Source: Streptomyces atratus
GTDB taxonomy: Bacteria > Actinomycetota > Actinomycetes > Streptomycetales > Streptomycetaceae
Reading direction: 5' to 3'
Assembly (NCBI RefSeq): GCF_900119365.1
Contig: NZ_FPJO01000008.1
Coordinates: 1-64,000, forward strand
DNA length: 64,000 nt
Shown: positions 1 through 10,040 of the stretch, in pieces
Layout: each line of letters starts with the position of its first letter
How positions within the stretch are numbered: position 1 is the first letter of the stretch
Program-made: the position numbers and the translations under genes
The notes under the pieces: model-generated
Seen by the model: the letters and a program-made list of their open reading frames with translations, nothing else
Database searches by the model: none
Told to the model about the DNA's origin: nothing

Positions 1-2671
1 CCGCCTCGACCTCACCCAGCTCGATACGCTGACCACGGATCTTCACCTGGTGATCCCGACGGCCAAGGAACTCCAACTGCCCATCCGGCAAATACCGCAC
101 CACATCCCCCGTGCGATACAACCGAGCACCAGGCACACCCGAGAACGGGTCAGGAACGAAGGTCGCGGCCGTGCGGGCAGGATCACCGAGATACCCACGC
201 CCCACGCCCACACCACCCACCACCAACTCCCCCGGCACACCCACCGGCACGGGCTCCAACAGCTCGTCGACCACGTAGAGCTGGGTGTTGGCCACCGGTC
301 GCCCGATGGACATGCCGGGCCGTTCGCCCAGGTCATCGGTGGCCACGGCGCTCGCGACGCAGCAGCCGACCACGGTCTCCGTCGGCCCGTACTCGTTGAC
401 GACCCTGGCGTCCGGCGCCACGGCGAACAGCCGGCGCACGAGACTCGGCGCCAGCGCCTCGCCGCCCACGACGAAACAGACCCGCAGTCCGGCGAGCGCG
501 CCTTGCGGCAGGAGACGGCAGACCGCCTCCAGGTGCGCGGGCGTCAGCTTGACCAGGCTGGGGCGTGCCGGCCCGGACAGTACGTCGACCAGCCCGTCGA
601 CCGGCGAGGACTCGTCGACCAGGTGGACAGAACCGCCCGTCGTCAGCGGCACCCACAGGCTCGTCACCGTCAGGTCGAAACCCACGGTGGTGTGCAGCGG
701 CGCGACCGGCGGCTCGTCTGGGCAGTACTCCGCCGCCGCCCAGCGCAGGTAGTTGACCAGTCCCGACTGGGTGATCTGAACGCCCTTGGGGCGCCCGGTG
801 GAGCCGGAAGTGTACAGCACGTACGCAGGGTCGGACCCGCTGACCGCCGGTGCGGGCGCCGCGCCGCTGTCCCCTGCGAGCAGCTTCCGTACGTCGAAGA
901 CCTGCGCACCGCCCGCGGCGGCGGTGCCGTGCCCGTCCGTCTGCAGCACCACCGTCGGGCGGGCATCCACCACGATCGAGACCAGTCGGACGGCCGGCTG
1001 GGCTGGGTCGAGCGGCACGTACGCCGCGCCTCGCTTCCACACCGCGATCAGGGCCGCCACCAGCTCGACGGAGCGCGGCACGGCCACACCGACCCGGTCG
1101 GTCGGCTCCACGCCCGCGGCCGCGAGTCCCGCGGCGATGCGGTCCGCGAGGGCGTCCAGCTCTGCATAGCTAACGGTGCCGTCACCGGCCACAATCGCGG
1201 GCGCGTGCGGTGCTGCCGCCACCTGGCGGGCAAAGAGGTCGAGCGCGGTGGTCGCACCGCCCGCGTCCGGGACGACGGCAGGACCCCGCGCCCAGTCGGC
1301 GAGCAGGCGCCGCTGCTCGTCGCTGACGGTGAGCAGGCAGCTCAGCGGCCGCTCTGGCGCGTCCGTGCCCGCGCGCAGCACGGCCAGCATCTGGTCCATG
1401 AGGCGCGCGGCGGTGTCCCGGGTAAACAGGTCCGCCGCGTACTCCAGGCCCAGTTCGAGTCCGGCCGGGCCGTCGTGCACGAAGAGCGTCAGGTCGAACT
1501 TGGCGCCCGGCAACGGCACGTCGAAGCGGTGCGCCCTGAGGCCGGGAGCGAGGTCGAAGCCGCCCGGCGCGTTGTCCATGGCCACCATGGCCTGGAACAG
1601 CGGGCTGCGCGACCGGTCCCGCCGGCCGCCCAGCGCACGGACTACCTCCCCAAACGGCACGTCGCCGTGGGCGAGTGCCTCCGCCGTACGCTCCCTCACC
1701 TGCACGAGCAGTTCGCCGAAGGACTGCGACCGGTCGTAGTCCGTGCCGACCACCAGAGTGTTGGCGAAGAAGCCTACGAGTTCCTGGGTGTTGGCGTGGT
1801 CCCGGTTCGCGGAGGGGACACCGATCCTGATTTGACCCTGCGAGGCGTTGCGGGCGAGTACGGCGGCGAAGGCGGCATGGGTCGCCATGAACGGCGTCGC
1901 TCCCAGTCGGGCCGCCATGGCACGCAGCCGCTGGCCGAGCTCCGCGTCCAATGTCGTGCTGACCCGGTCGCCCGCGAAAGTGGGCACCCTCGGACGCGCC
2001 CGGTCGGTGGGCAGTTCCAGAACCAGGTCCTCGTCGGCGAGTACACCGCGCCAGTAGCCGAGCTGCGCGTCCTGGACGCCGGACCCGAGCCATCCGCGAT
2101 GCCAGACCGCGAAGTCGGCGTACTGCAGGGCCGGCGGGGGGAGAGGGGCGTCCCCGGCCCCGACTAGCTCCGCCATGTAGAGGACGGCTAGCTCCTTGAT
2201 GAACACGCCCATCGACCAACCGTCAGTGATGATGTGGTGCATCAACAGCGACACGACGTGGTCGTCCTGGTCGAGCCGGAAGACGACGACGCGCAGCAGC
2301 GGGCCGTTCTCAAGGTCGAAAGACTCAGCCGCCCGCTCGGCGCACTCCTTGCGGCACACGGCCTCGGTGTCCCCGCCGAGGCCGGTGAGGTCCAGTTGGT
2401 CCATCCCGATGCGCGACTCGGGGTGGATCACCTGCGACACCTCCCCGTCTGCGACGGTGAACGTGGTCCGCAGAATCTCGTGCCGCTCGCACAGCCCGCG
2501 CAGGGCCCGCGCCAGCGCGTCGACGTCCAGGGGCCCGGACAGGCGCATCGCGGCCGGCACGTTGTACGCCGTGGATGTCGGGTCGAGTTCCACGAGCAGC
2601 CACAGGCCGACCTGCGCCGGGGACGCCGGCATGACATAGACCTGGCCCGAATCCATCTGGTCCTCGCTCAC
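1..2671 (-). CDS. NRPS, condensation-adenylation module (C-terminal part outside window)
   Basis: Elongation NRPS; about 890 residues are visible and the gene runs off the left edge. A condensation domain fills roughly residues 8-430, with the catalytic motif HHIITDG at about 145-151. An adenylation domain follows, with core A3 (YTSGSTGRPKG) near residue 617, VNEYGPTET, and core A8 (RDHQVKIRGQRIELGEVE) ending at the window edge. Reading the binding pocket by eye against GrsA gives DLTKVGEVGK, intermediate between the textbook Asn (DLTKLGEVGK) and Asp (DLTKVGHIGK) codes, so Asn or Asp is the inferred substrate. The GTG at 2671 is chosen as start; an in-frame ATG at 2656 preceded by GAGGA is equally possible. 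It lies 72 bp downstream of the FAAL NRPS and probably accepts its acyl-aminoacyl chain. Codon use shifts in roughly the last 270 bases of the window (see findings). Confidence 0.93.
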   Translation of the reverse strand, partial: MSEDQMDSGQVYVMPASPAQVGLWLLVELDPTSTAYNVPAAMRLSGPLDVDALARALRGLCERHEILRTTFTVADGEVSQVIHPESRIGMDQLDLTGLGGDTEAVCRKECAERAAESFDLENGPLLRVVVFRLDQDDHVVSLLMHHIITDGWSMGVFIKELAVLYMAELVGAGDAPLPPPALQYADFAVWHRGWLGSGVQDAQLGYWRGVLADEDLVLELPTDRARPRVPTFAGDRVSTTLDAELGQRLRAMAARLGATPFMATHAAFAAVLARNASQGQIRIGVPSANRDHANTQELVGFFANTLVVGTDYDRSQSFGELLVQVRERTAEALAHGDVPFGEVVRALGGRRDRSRSPLFQAMVAMDNAPGGFDLAPGLRAHRFDVPLPGAKFDLTLFVHDGPAGLELGLEYAADLFTRDTAARLMDQMLAVLRAGTDAPERPLSCLLTVSDEQRRLLADWARGPAVVPDAGGATTALDLFARQVAAAPHAPAIVAGDGTVSYAELDALADRIAAGLAAAGVEPTDRVGVAVPRSVELVAALIAVWKRGAAYVPLDPAQPAVRLVSIVVDARPTVVLQTDGHGTAAAGGAQVFDVRKLLAGDSGAAPAPAVSGSDPAYVLYTSGSTGRPKGVQITQSGLVNYLRWAAAEYCPDEPPVAPLHTTVGFDLTVTSLWVPLTTGGSVHLVDESSPVDGLVDVLSGPARPSLVKLTPAHLEAVCRLLPQGALAGLRVCFVVGGEALAPSLVRRLFAVAPDARVVNEYGPTETVVGCCVASAVATDDLGERPGMSIGRPVANTQLYVVDELLEPVPVGVPGELVVGGVGVGRGYLGDPARTAATFVPDPFSGVPGARLYRTGDVVRYLPDGQLEFLGRRDHQVKIRGQRIELGEVEA

Positions 2672-2743
2672 AATCGTTGTTCGGCGTTCGTGTGTCGTGA
2701 TGCCACGGCGCGGCCGCGCGGGTCGGGCGCGGGCGGCTGCTGT

Positions 2744-5700
2744 CTAGCGGCTGCCGTCCTTGCGTACGTACGCGCTCCGCGACACCGCGGTCGGTCCGGC
2801 GGGCACGGACGGCGCAATGGCCTCCGCCCGTGTCTCGTCGTCCGTCTGCTGGGCGATCTGCTCGGCGACGGCGCGTGCGGTGGGGTCGTTGAAGAGTTCG
2901 TTGAGGGCGAGGTCGACTTCGTAGCGCTGCTTGATCTGCGCGAGGAGGCGGATGGCGAGGAGCGAGTGGCCGCCGATCTCGAAGAAGTTGTCGTCGAGTC
3001 CGACGTCCGGGCGCCCCAGCACCTCGGCGAGCATCGCCGCGACCTCCTCGTGGATTCCGGGCGCTTGAGCGCCCGCCTCATCGGCCACCGCAACGTCGGG
3101 CGTGGCACTGGCGACCGCCGCCCCCGGCTCCGGAAGCCGCAGCGCGCTGCGGTCGATCTTGCGGTTGGGGTTCTTCGGCAGCTCCGGGAGCGGGACGAGG
3201 ACCGATGGCACCATGTACTCCGGCAGCCGCTCGGCCAGGTGTTCCGTCAGCTCCGCCACCGTGGGGGTGCCGGCGTAGTAGGCCACCAGCCGCTTCTCGC
3301 CGGTGCTTCCGTCGACGACGGTGACCGCTTCAAGGACCCCCGGGTGGGCGGTGAGCGCGGCGTCGATGTCGCCCGGCTCGATGCGGAACCCGCGTACCTT
3401 GGCCTGGAAGTCGACCCGGCCGAGGAAGTCGATCGTGCCGTCCGGCAGCCAGCGGGCCAGGTCCCCGGATGCGTACATCCGGGCGCCCGGCTCGGCGCTG
3501 AAGGGGTCCGGCAGGAACTTCTCGGCCGTAAGGGCCGGCCGGCCCAGATAGCCGCGGCCGAGGCCGTCTCCGCCGATGTACAGCTGGCCGGGCACCCCGA
3601 CGGGCACCGGGTGCAGCCGCTCGTCCAGAACGTACACCGAGGTGTTGGAGACGGGGCCGCCGATCGGCAGGCGCCAGACCTCCTCCGGCACCTCATGCAG
3701 CTGCTGGGTCGTCGCGAAAGTGGTCGACTCGGTCGGGCCGTACCCGTTGGTGAGGAGCGGGCCGCCCAGCGCGGCGACCTCCCGGGCCCGCTTGGGGTCC
3801 ATCGAGTCGCCGCCGACGAGAAGCTGCCGGGCGTTGGCGAACGTGGCGGGGTCGTAGCCGACGACCTGGGTGAACAGCGGTGTGGCCATGACGACGGTGT
3901 GGATCTCGTTGTCGCGCAGGGCGGTGGCGAGCTGGGGCGGCGACAGCACCGTGTCCTTGCCGAACCCGACCAGCTGTCCGCCGTTGAGGAGGGCGCCCCA
4001 GATCTCCAGCGTGGCCGCGTCGAACGCGGCGTTGGAGATCTGCGCCACCCGGTCGCCGGGGCCCAGCGACAGGTAGTCGGCGTCTTGGACCAGCCGGACC
4101 ACATTGCGGTGGGTGATGCAGATGCCCTTCGGCGTACCCGAGGAGCCGGACGTGTACATCACGTACAGCAGGCCGTCGGAGGCGTTGTCCCCCGTGTGGG
4201 CGGCGGGTACCGGGCGGTCGTGGGCCGGGTCGGAGGCGAGCACGGCCGTCATGAAGTCACAGGGCGTGAGGGTGGGCAGCTCGGCAGCGGCACCCTCGTC
4301 GTCACCGATCAGCTCGTTGAGCGAACCGCCGGGCCGGGTGAGTACCAGTGCGGCCCCTGACTCATTGAGGATCTGACGCAGCCGCCGCGGCGGGTGCGCC
4401 GGGTCCAGTGGTATGTACGCCCCGCCTGCTTTGGCGACGGCCAGCATCGCGACGACGACCGCCGGGTCGCGGTCCACGTACAGGGCGACCGGTGTCTCGG
4501 CGGCCACACCCAGCGCGCGCAGCCGGTGTGCGAGGGCGTTTGAGACCCGGTCCAGCTCCCGGTAGGTGTACGACAGTTCCCCGTACGTGAGGGCAGGGGC
4601 GTCCGGCCGGGCAGCGACGTGTTCGGCGAACAGCTCCGTGACCGTGCGGGTGCGGGGGTACTCCGTCGATGTGGCGTTCCACTCGGCGATCCGCTGCAGC
4701 TCGGCCTCGCGGGCGGAGGGGATCTCGGCGAGCGGCAGCGAGGGCTGCTTCACGAGACGGGACGCCAGGTCGGAGAAGTTCTCGCCGAAGCGCTCCACCG
4801 TCTCCCGGTCGAAGAGGTCCGTGGAGAAGTTGATGGCCGCTTCGAGGTGGTCGCCGACCTCGGTGACCACCATGGTCATGTCGATCTGCGCGGTACGCCG
4901 GACCAGGTCCAGGGACTCTGCCTCCAGCTCCCGGAGCTTCAGCCGGGCGCCCGCACGGCCGAAGTTGAGGGCCGGGAGGTCCTCGCCGCCGAGCAGGTGG
5001 GACTTGGTGAGACTGAACATCAGCTGGTAGCCGGGCGGCCGGGACGCCTCGCGCGCCAGGCTGAGCCGCTCGACGAGTACGGGGAACGGCATCTCTTGGT
5101 GCTGCATGGCCCCGACGACGGACTTCTTCGTCTCGCGCAGCTGCTCGGTGAAGCTGCGCGCGTCGTCCATGCGGGAGCGGATCAGCACCGGGTTGACGAA
5201 GTAGCCCACGACGCCCTGCAGATCGGCGTCGGTGCGGCCGGAGGCCGGCACACCCACCAGGAAGTCGTCCTCGCCGGTGTAGCACTGCACCAGGCTCTGG
5301 AACACGGACAGCAGGGCCACGAACAGCGTGGTTCCCTCGCTCGCCGCGTGGTCGCGCAGGGCAGCGGTGGTGCCGGCGTCGACCTCCAGGGTGACGGTGT
5401 CGCCCCGGTAGGTGAGAGTGGGCGGACGGGGGTGGTCGGCGGGCAGTTCGAGCACCGGCTTGCAGCCGTCGAGCTCGGTGCGCCAGTAGTCCCACAACAC
5501 CCGGCCGCGCGGGGAGTCGAGCAGCGCGCGCTGCCGGTGGGCGAGCTCCGAGTAGCCGGCGGCGGGCGGCGCGGGCAGCACGGCGTCGCGGCCGGTCTCC
5601 CGCGCGTACAGCCTGCCGAGCTCGTCGGTCATGATGGCGATCGACCACATGTCGACAGCGATGTGGTGCACGACGATCGACAGGACGTCCCCGCCCGGCC

Positions 5701-8086
5701 TGCGGAACAGCACGACCTGGAGGACCCGTCCCTCGGAGAGCGAGAACAGCTCGCCCCGGACCTCGTGGCGCAGCCGCTCGCCCAACTGCCCGTCGTCCAG
5801 GTGCGCCGCGTCCTCGACGGCGAACGCCACGTCCTGGTGGTCCAGCACCTCCTGGTACGGATCCCCGTTCTCGCCCCAGTGCAGGGCGGTGCGCAGTGCG
5901 GGGTGCCGGTCGACGAGCGTCTGGAAGGCGCGGCGCAACGCTTCGACGTCCACGTCGGTGAGCAACTTGAGTGCGACGTAGATGTGTTGGGCGGCGCTGT
6001 CCGGGTGCTGCCGTTCCAGGATCCACAGCGCCTGCTGGTTGAACGCGAGCGGGCTGGGTCCGCCGTCCCGCTCGGCGGATGAGCCGAGGGAGAGGGCGTC
6101 GGCGGCCGGCTGCCCGGCCGAGGCCAGCAGTTCGTCGACGCTCGCCCCGGCGAGCAGTGCCTCCAGGGAGAGGTCCATGCCGATGGCGTCCTCGACGGCC
6201 GCCTTGAGCTCGATGGCGGCGAGCGAGTCCAGTCCTTGGGCGACGAGTGGCAGTGCGGGGTCGATGACCGTGTTCAGCCTGCGGCCCGCGAGGGCCAGGA
6301 CGGTCTCCCGCGCCGTCTCCTGCCACAGGTGTTCCGGCAGCGGGGCGAGCGCGTTCACCCGGCCCGGCGTGCCCGTCCGCCCGGCGTCCCAGCGGTGCAC
6401 CACCTTCAGCGAGTCGTCAACGAGCATGGCCCGCGTCCGCGACCGCTGGATCTTGCCGCTGGTGGTACGGGGTATGTGGCCGGGGCGTACGAAGACGACC
6501 GTGCCGGGTGTGACGCCGTGCTCCCGGGCCAGCCGGGTCCGCACCTCGCCGGTCACCTCGACGATTTCCTCCCTGCGGTGGCCGACCGCCGTCTCCAGAA
6601 CGAGGCAGACCTCCTCACGGCCGTCGCTGTCCAGGGCGAAGGCGGCGGCTCCGCGCCGCAGGGTGGCGTGCGCGTCGAGGGCGGCCTGCTCCAGGTCCTG
6701 CGGGTAGTGGTTGCGGCCACGTACGACGATGAGGTCCTTGCTGCGGCCCGTCACATACAGCTGGCCGTCCCGGAGGAAGCCGAGGTCACCAGTGCGCAGA
6801 TAGCTGCGGTCGTCGTCGGCGAGCCCGGCGCCGAACGTCTCCTTGTCGGGGTCCGTCCGGCCCCAGTAGCCGGCCGCGATGTTGTCGCCTGACGCCCAGA
6901 TTTCTCCGACGGTTCCGGGCGGGCAGGCGGTGCCGGCCTCCGGGTCCACGATGGTGACGGTCAGGTCTTCGGCGACCGGTCCGCAGCCGACGACCCGCAG
7001 GCCGTCGTCGTCGTGGACCGGGAGCTGCCCGGGGGCCAGCGAGTCGGCGTCGAACGACTCGGCCACCGGGGTGTCACCGACAGTGCGGCCGGAGACCATG
7101 AGCGTGCCCTCGGCGAGGCCGTAGCACGGGAAGAAGGAGCCGCGCCGGAAGCCGTGGGGGGCCATGCGCTCGGCGAACCGTTCCAGGGTCCTGGCGCGCA
7201 CCGGCTCGGCGCCGTTGAAGGCGACCTCCCAGTGGGACAGGTCGAGCCCTTCGAGGTCCGCTTCGGGGATGCGGTCCACGCACAGGTCGTACGCGAAGTT
7301 GGGGCCGCCGCTGATCCTGGCGCGCTGCTCGGATATCAGCCGCAGCCACTCCATGGGCCGGGTGATGAACGAGACGGGCGAGAACAGGGTGGCGGTGGCG
7401 CCGGCGTAGACGGGCTGCAGGATTCCGCCGATGAGCCCCATGTCGTGGTACGGCGGCAGCCAGCTGACCACACCGGTGTCGGGCGTGGTACGGAACCGTT
7501 CCTGGATCTGCCGGGAGTTGACGACCAGGTTCCGGTGGGTGACGACCACACCGCGCGGGGTGGCCGTGGAGCCAGAGGTGTACTGGAGGAAGGCGACGTT
7601 GTCCCCGTCGATCTCCGGGCGCCGCCAGTCGTCGGGCGCCGGCAGCTCCCCGTCCACTGCGATCAGCGGAAGGCCGGGGATGCCCGCCGCCTCGACGAGT
7701 TCAGCGGGGTCGGCAAGCACAGCCCCCGGCACGAGCGCGGCGGCCGGGCTGGAGTCGGCGAGGACGGCGCGATGGCGCGCCGAGTAACTGCCCTTGCTCG
7801 GCGGGTACAGGGGCACGGCGATGGCCCCCGCGTACAGGCAGCCGAGGAAGGACGCCACGTAGTCCAGACCCGGTGGCAGCAGGACCAGCACCCGGTCGCC
7901 GGGGGCGACCCGTCCAGCGAGCAGGGCTCCGATGGCACGCGCTCGATCGTGCAGCTCAGGGAAGGTGAGGGCGGGGCGCTCTGGGTTGCCCGGGGTGATG
8001 AACTGGAACGCGGCGCCCGACGACAGGGCTGCCCGCTCGGCAACCACGTCGACGAACGTCGAAGCGCGGACAACAGACTGCTCCAT
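2744..8086 (-). CDS. NRPS loading protein: FAAL-ACP-C-A-PCP
   Basis: Lipo-initiation NRPS of 1780 aa. Residues about 1-575 are a fatty acyl-AMP ligase (FLQYTSGSTATPRG near 165), which would adenylate a fatty acid and load it directly on the fused ACP (GLDSLAAIEL, phosphopantetheine Ser near 621). A condensation domain follows at about 680-1110. Its motif reads HHIAVDMW near 807, with Met in place of the usual Gly of HHxxxDG. An adenylation domain spans about 1135-1640 (YTSGSSGTPKG near 1310, GYGPTES) and a PCP has GGHSL near 1706. By eye the A-domain code is DALMLGGTFK, closest to the valine code DAFWIGGTFK; a small branched aliphatic residue is inferred. The protein should make an N-acyl-aminoacyl-S-PCP passed to the next NRPS. 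It begins 16 bp after the ABC transporter stop. The ATG start has the sequence TAGGAGTACCCGTT just upstream, a good ribosome site. Confidence 0.95.
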   Translation of the reverse strand: MEQSVVRASTFVDVVAERAALSSGAAFQFITPGNPERPALTFPELHDRARAIGALLAGRVAPGDRVLVLLPPGLDYVASFLGCLYAGAIAVPLYPPSKGSYSARHRAVLADSSPAAALVPGAVLADPAELVEAAGIPGLPLIAVDGELPAPDDWRRPEIDGDNVAFLQYTSGSTATPRGVVVTHRNLVVNSRQIQERFRTTPDTGVVSWLPPYHDMGLIGGILQPVYAGATATLFSPVSFITRPMEWLRLISEQRARISGGPNFAYDLCVDRIPEADLEGLDLSHWEVAFNGAEPVRARTLERFAERMAPHGFRRGSFFPCYGLAEGTLMVSGRTVGDTPVAESFDADSLAPGQLPVHDDDGLRVVGCGPVAEDLTVTIVDPEAGTACPPGTVGEIWASGDNIAAGYWGRTDPDKETFGAGLADDDRSYLRTGDLGFLRDGQLYVTGRSKDLIVVRGRNHYPQDLEQAALDAHATLRRGAAAFALDSDGREEVCLVLETAVGHRREEIVEVTGEVRTRLAREHGVTPGTVVFVRPGHIPRTTSGKIQRSRTRAMLVDDSLKVVHRWDAGRTGTPGRVNALAPLPEHLWQETARETVLALAGRRLNTVIDPALPLVAQGLDSLAAIELKAAVEDAIGMDLSLEALLAGASVDELLASAGQPAADALSLGSSAERDGGPSPLAFNQQALWILERQHPDSAAQHIYVALKLLTDVDVEALRRAFQTLVDRHPALRTALHWGENGDPYQEVLDHQDVAFAVEDAAHLDDGQLGERLRHEVRGELFSLSEGRVLQVVLFRRPGGDVLSIVVHHIAVDMWSIAIMTDELGRLYARETGRDAVLPAPPAAGYSELAHRQRALLDSPRGRVLWDYWRTELDGCKPVLELPADHPRPPTLTYRGDTVTLEVDAGTTAALRDHAASEGTTLFVALLSVFQSLVQCYTGEDDFLVGVPASGRTDADLQGVVGYFVNPVLIRSRMDDARSFTEQLRETKKSVVGAMQHQEMPFPVLVERLSLAREASRPPGYQLMFSLTKSHLLGGEDLPALNFGRAGARLKLRELEAESLDLVRRTAQIDMTMVVTEVGDHLEAAINFSTDLFDRETVERFGENFSDLASRLVKQPSLPLAEIPSAREAELQRIAEWNATSTEYPRTRTVTELFAEHVAARPDAPALTYGELSYTYRELDRVSNALAHRLRALGVAAETPVALYVDRDPAVVVAMLAVAKAGGAYIPLDPAHPPRRLRQILNESGAALVLTRPGGSLNELIGDDEGAAAELPTLTPCDFMTAVLASDPAHDRPVPAAHTGDNASDGLLYVMYTSGSSGTPKGICITHRNVVRLVQDADYLSLGPGDRVAQISNAAFDAATLEIWGALLNGGQLVGFGKDTVLSPPQLATALRDNEIHTVVMATPLFTQVVGYDPATFANARQLLVGGDSMDPKRAREVAALGGPLLTNGYGPTESTTFATTQQLHEVPEEVWRLPIGGPVSNTSVYVLDERLHPVPVGVPGQLYIGGDGLGRGYLGRPALTAEKFLPDPFSAEPGARMYASGDLARWLPDGTIDFLGRVDFQAKVRGFRIEPGDIDAALTAHPGVLEAVTVVDGSTGEKRLVAYYAGTPTVAELTEHLAERLPEYMVPSVLVPLPELPKNPNRKIDRSALRLPEPGAAVASATPDVAVADEAGAQAPGIHEEVAAMLAEVLGRPDVGLDDNFFEIGGHSLLAIRLLAQIKQRYEVDLALNELFNDPTARAVAEQIAQQTDDETRAEAIAPSVPAGPTAVSRSAYVRKDGSR

Positions 8087-8102
8087 AACGGGTACTCCTA
8101 GT

Positions 8103-10034
8103 TCAGGCGAGACGCCAACGGATCCAGCGGGCGGCTCCTGCCAGCCCCAATACGGTCATCGCGGTCAGCATCGCCACGTCCAGCGCGAAAGCGGCGCCCA
8201 GGTCGCCACTGAGGGTGTGCCGCAGCGCGTCCGCGGCGTAGGTCGGTGGCAGCAGATAGCCGAGGACCCGTAGCGGCAGAGGCAGCGAGTCCGGCGGGAT
8301 CAGCACCGGTGCCGCGAGCAACAGCACGAAGATCAGAAGGTTGGTGATGACGACGATCAGTTCCATGCTGTCGATCAGGGTGCCGATCGCCAGCCCGATG
8401 GCGGACAGCGCCAGACAGGACAGCGGCAGGACGATCACCAGGGCCGGTGAGATGACGAAGTCCACGTCGTACATCAGGCCGGCGGCGATCATCGGGGTGA
8501 TCAGTCCCGGCATGATCAGCAGGAGCCGGGAGAGCACCATCGCCGCCACGAACGACGCCTTGCTGATGGGCAGTGAGGCGTAATAGACCATCATGCCGTC
8601 GTTCTTGATCACGCCGATGCGCTGGGCCAGCGTCGCGATGCCCTCGGTCGCGACGGAGAAGATCGCCGCGCCGCTGACGATGTACAGCAGGCTGGTCGCG
8701 TCGTTCAGCCCACCGCCGATGCGGGACAGGCCGAACACCATGGCGACCGGCATCAGCAGCCCGAACAGCAGGCTCCAGGTCCAGGTGGTGCGGACCTCGA
8801 GCATCTGCTCCAGCCATAGGTACTTGAGGCCGACGAGCAGCCGACGGGCGCGCTCCTTGACGGTCCGCCGGCCGGGAGCGGCGACGTCCGCGGCAGGCTT
8901 CGTGACGGACGCCCCGGACCCGGCGGACGCCGTGGCCACCGCGGTCTTCACCCCTGCCGCCGCCGGCTCCGGCTCCAGGTCTCCGACCACGGCGGGAGTG
9001 GCGGAGGAGCCCTCCTTCGCCGCGGACGGCCCTTCCCCGTCCCGCTGCTCCGGCGTACTGGCCAGGACTCCGCCGTCCATGCTCAGATAGACGTCCTCCA
9101 GGGTCGGGCGGGTCAGTCGGAAGTCGTCGACTCTCGCCATGCCCAGGTCTCGGGTGACCGCCTTGACCAGGTCGGGCATCTGCTCAGGGTCGGAATGGAT
9201 CAGGTAGGTGCCCTCGCGGTTGCCGGGGACGACGGAGCCGACGCTCTCCAGCCGGTCGATCTCGGACGCCCGCAGCGCATCGCCGTCCTTGACGAACAGC
9301 TCCATCCGAACCTTGTCGCCCAGCTGCTCCTTCAGCTCACCGGGCGTGCCGAGGGCGGTGATCCGGCCCGCGTGCATCACGCCCACCCGGTGCACGGCTT
9401 TCTCGGCCTCCAGCACGTTGTGCGTGACCAGGACGACCGTGGTGCCCTCGGTGGCGCTGCGCCGCGCGACCATGTCCCAGATCAGCCGTCGGTTGTGCGG
9501 GTCGAGTTCATTGGTGGGCTCGTCCAGGATGAGCAGTTTGGTCCTGCCCATCAGCGCCATGCCGAAGTTGACGAGCCGCATCATGCCGCCGCTCAGCTGG
9601 TTGACGTAGCGGTCGGCGACGGAGTCGAGCCCCAACTCCTCGATCAGCTCGGCGGTCTGACGCCTGGCCTCGCCCTCCGACTGCCCGCGCAGCCGCCCCG
9701 TGTAGTGCAGCGCCCGCCGGACCTCGACCAGCCGCATCGACAGCCCGGTCTGCGGCAGGAAACCGGTCATGGCCTTGATCGCCTCGGGGTCCGCCACCAC
9801 GTCGACGCCCTCGACCCGGATGGATCCCGATGTCGGACGGACCAGCCCCAGCAGTTGGGAGACCAGGGTGGTCTTGCCTGCGCCGTTGGCACCCAGCAGG
9901 CCGAACACCTCGCCCCTGGCGATGCTGAAGGTCAGGTCGTCATTCGCACGCACCAGTTCGCCGTGCTTGCCGGACTGGTAGGTGCGGGTCAGATTGCGGA
10001 CCTCGATCGCCGTGGCCTCGTCGTTGCGCGCCAT
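8103..10034 (-). CDS. ABC exporter with ATPase and ABC-2 permease fused in one chain
   Basis: Drug/lipopeptide-type exporter of 643 aa. The N-terminal half (about 1-315) is a DrrA-like ATPase: Walker A GANGAGKTT near residue 48, signature LSGGMM near 146, Walker B LLILDEPTN near 165. An Ala/Pro/Glu-rich linker of about 80 residues follows. The C-terminal half (about 390-643) is an ABC-2 type permease with about six hydrophobic segments. Such pairs are usually two genes; here they are one polypeptide that would homodimerise to make a full transporter. It starts 6 bp after the M28 peptidase stop, inside the NRPS operon, so export of or self-resistance to the product is the likely role. The substrate is inferred from context only. 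Confidence 0.92.
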   Translation of the reverse strand: MARNDEATAIEVRNLTRTYQSGKHGELVRANDDLTFSIARGEVFGLLGANGAGKTTLVSQLLGLVRPTSGSIRVEGVDVVADPEAIKAMTGFLPQTGLSMRLVEVRRALHYTGRLRGQSEGEARRQTAELIEELGLDSVADRYVNQLSGGMMRLVNFGMALMGRTKLLILDEPTNELDPHNRRLIWDMVARRSATEGTTVVLVTHNVLEAEKAVHRVGVMHAGRITALGTPGELKEQLGDKVRMELFVKDGDALRASEIDRLESVGSVVPGNREGTYLIHSDPEQMPDLVKAVTRDLGMARVDDFRLTRPTLEDVYLSMDGGVLASTPEQRDGEGPSAAKEGSSATPAVVGDLEPEPAAAGVKTAVATASAGSGASVTKPAADVAAPGRRTVKERARRLLVGLKYLWLEQMLEVRTTWTWSLLFGLLMPVAMVFGLSRIGGGLNDATSLLYIVSGAAIFSVATEGIATLAQRIGVIKNDGMMVYYASLPISKASFVAAMVLSRLLLIMPGLITPMIAAGLMYDVDFVISPALVIVLPLSCLALSAIGLAIGTLIDSMELIVVITNLLIFVLLLAAPVLIPPDSLPLPLRVLGYLLPPTYAADALRHTLSGDLGAAFALDVAMLTAMTVLGLAGAARWIRWRLA

Positions 10035-10040
10035 GTCTCC

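Noticed and set aside
50..2167. Long plus-strand open frame of about 700 codons opposite the left-edge NRPS gene
   Set aside because: Arg/His/Gly-rich antisense shadow of a clear C-A NRPS frame on the minus strand; high G+C creates such long stop-free frames.
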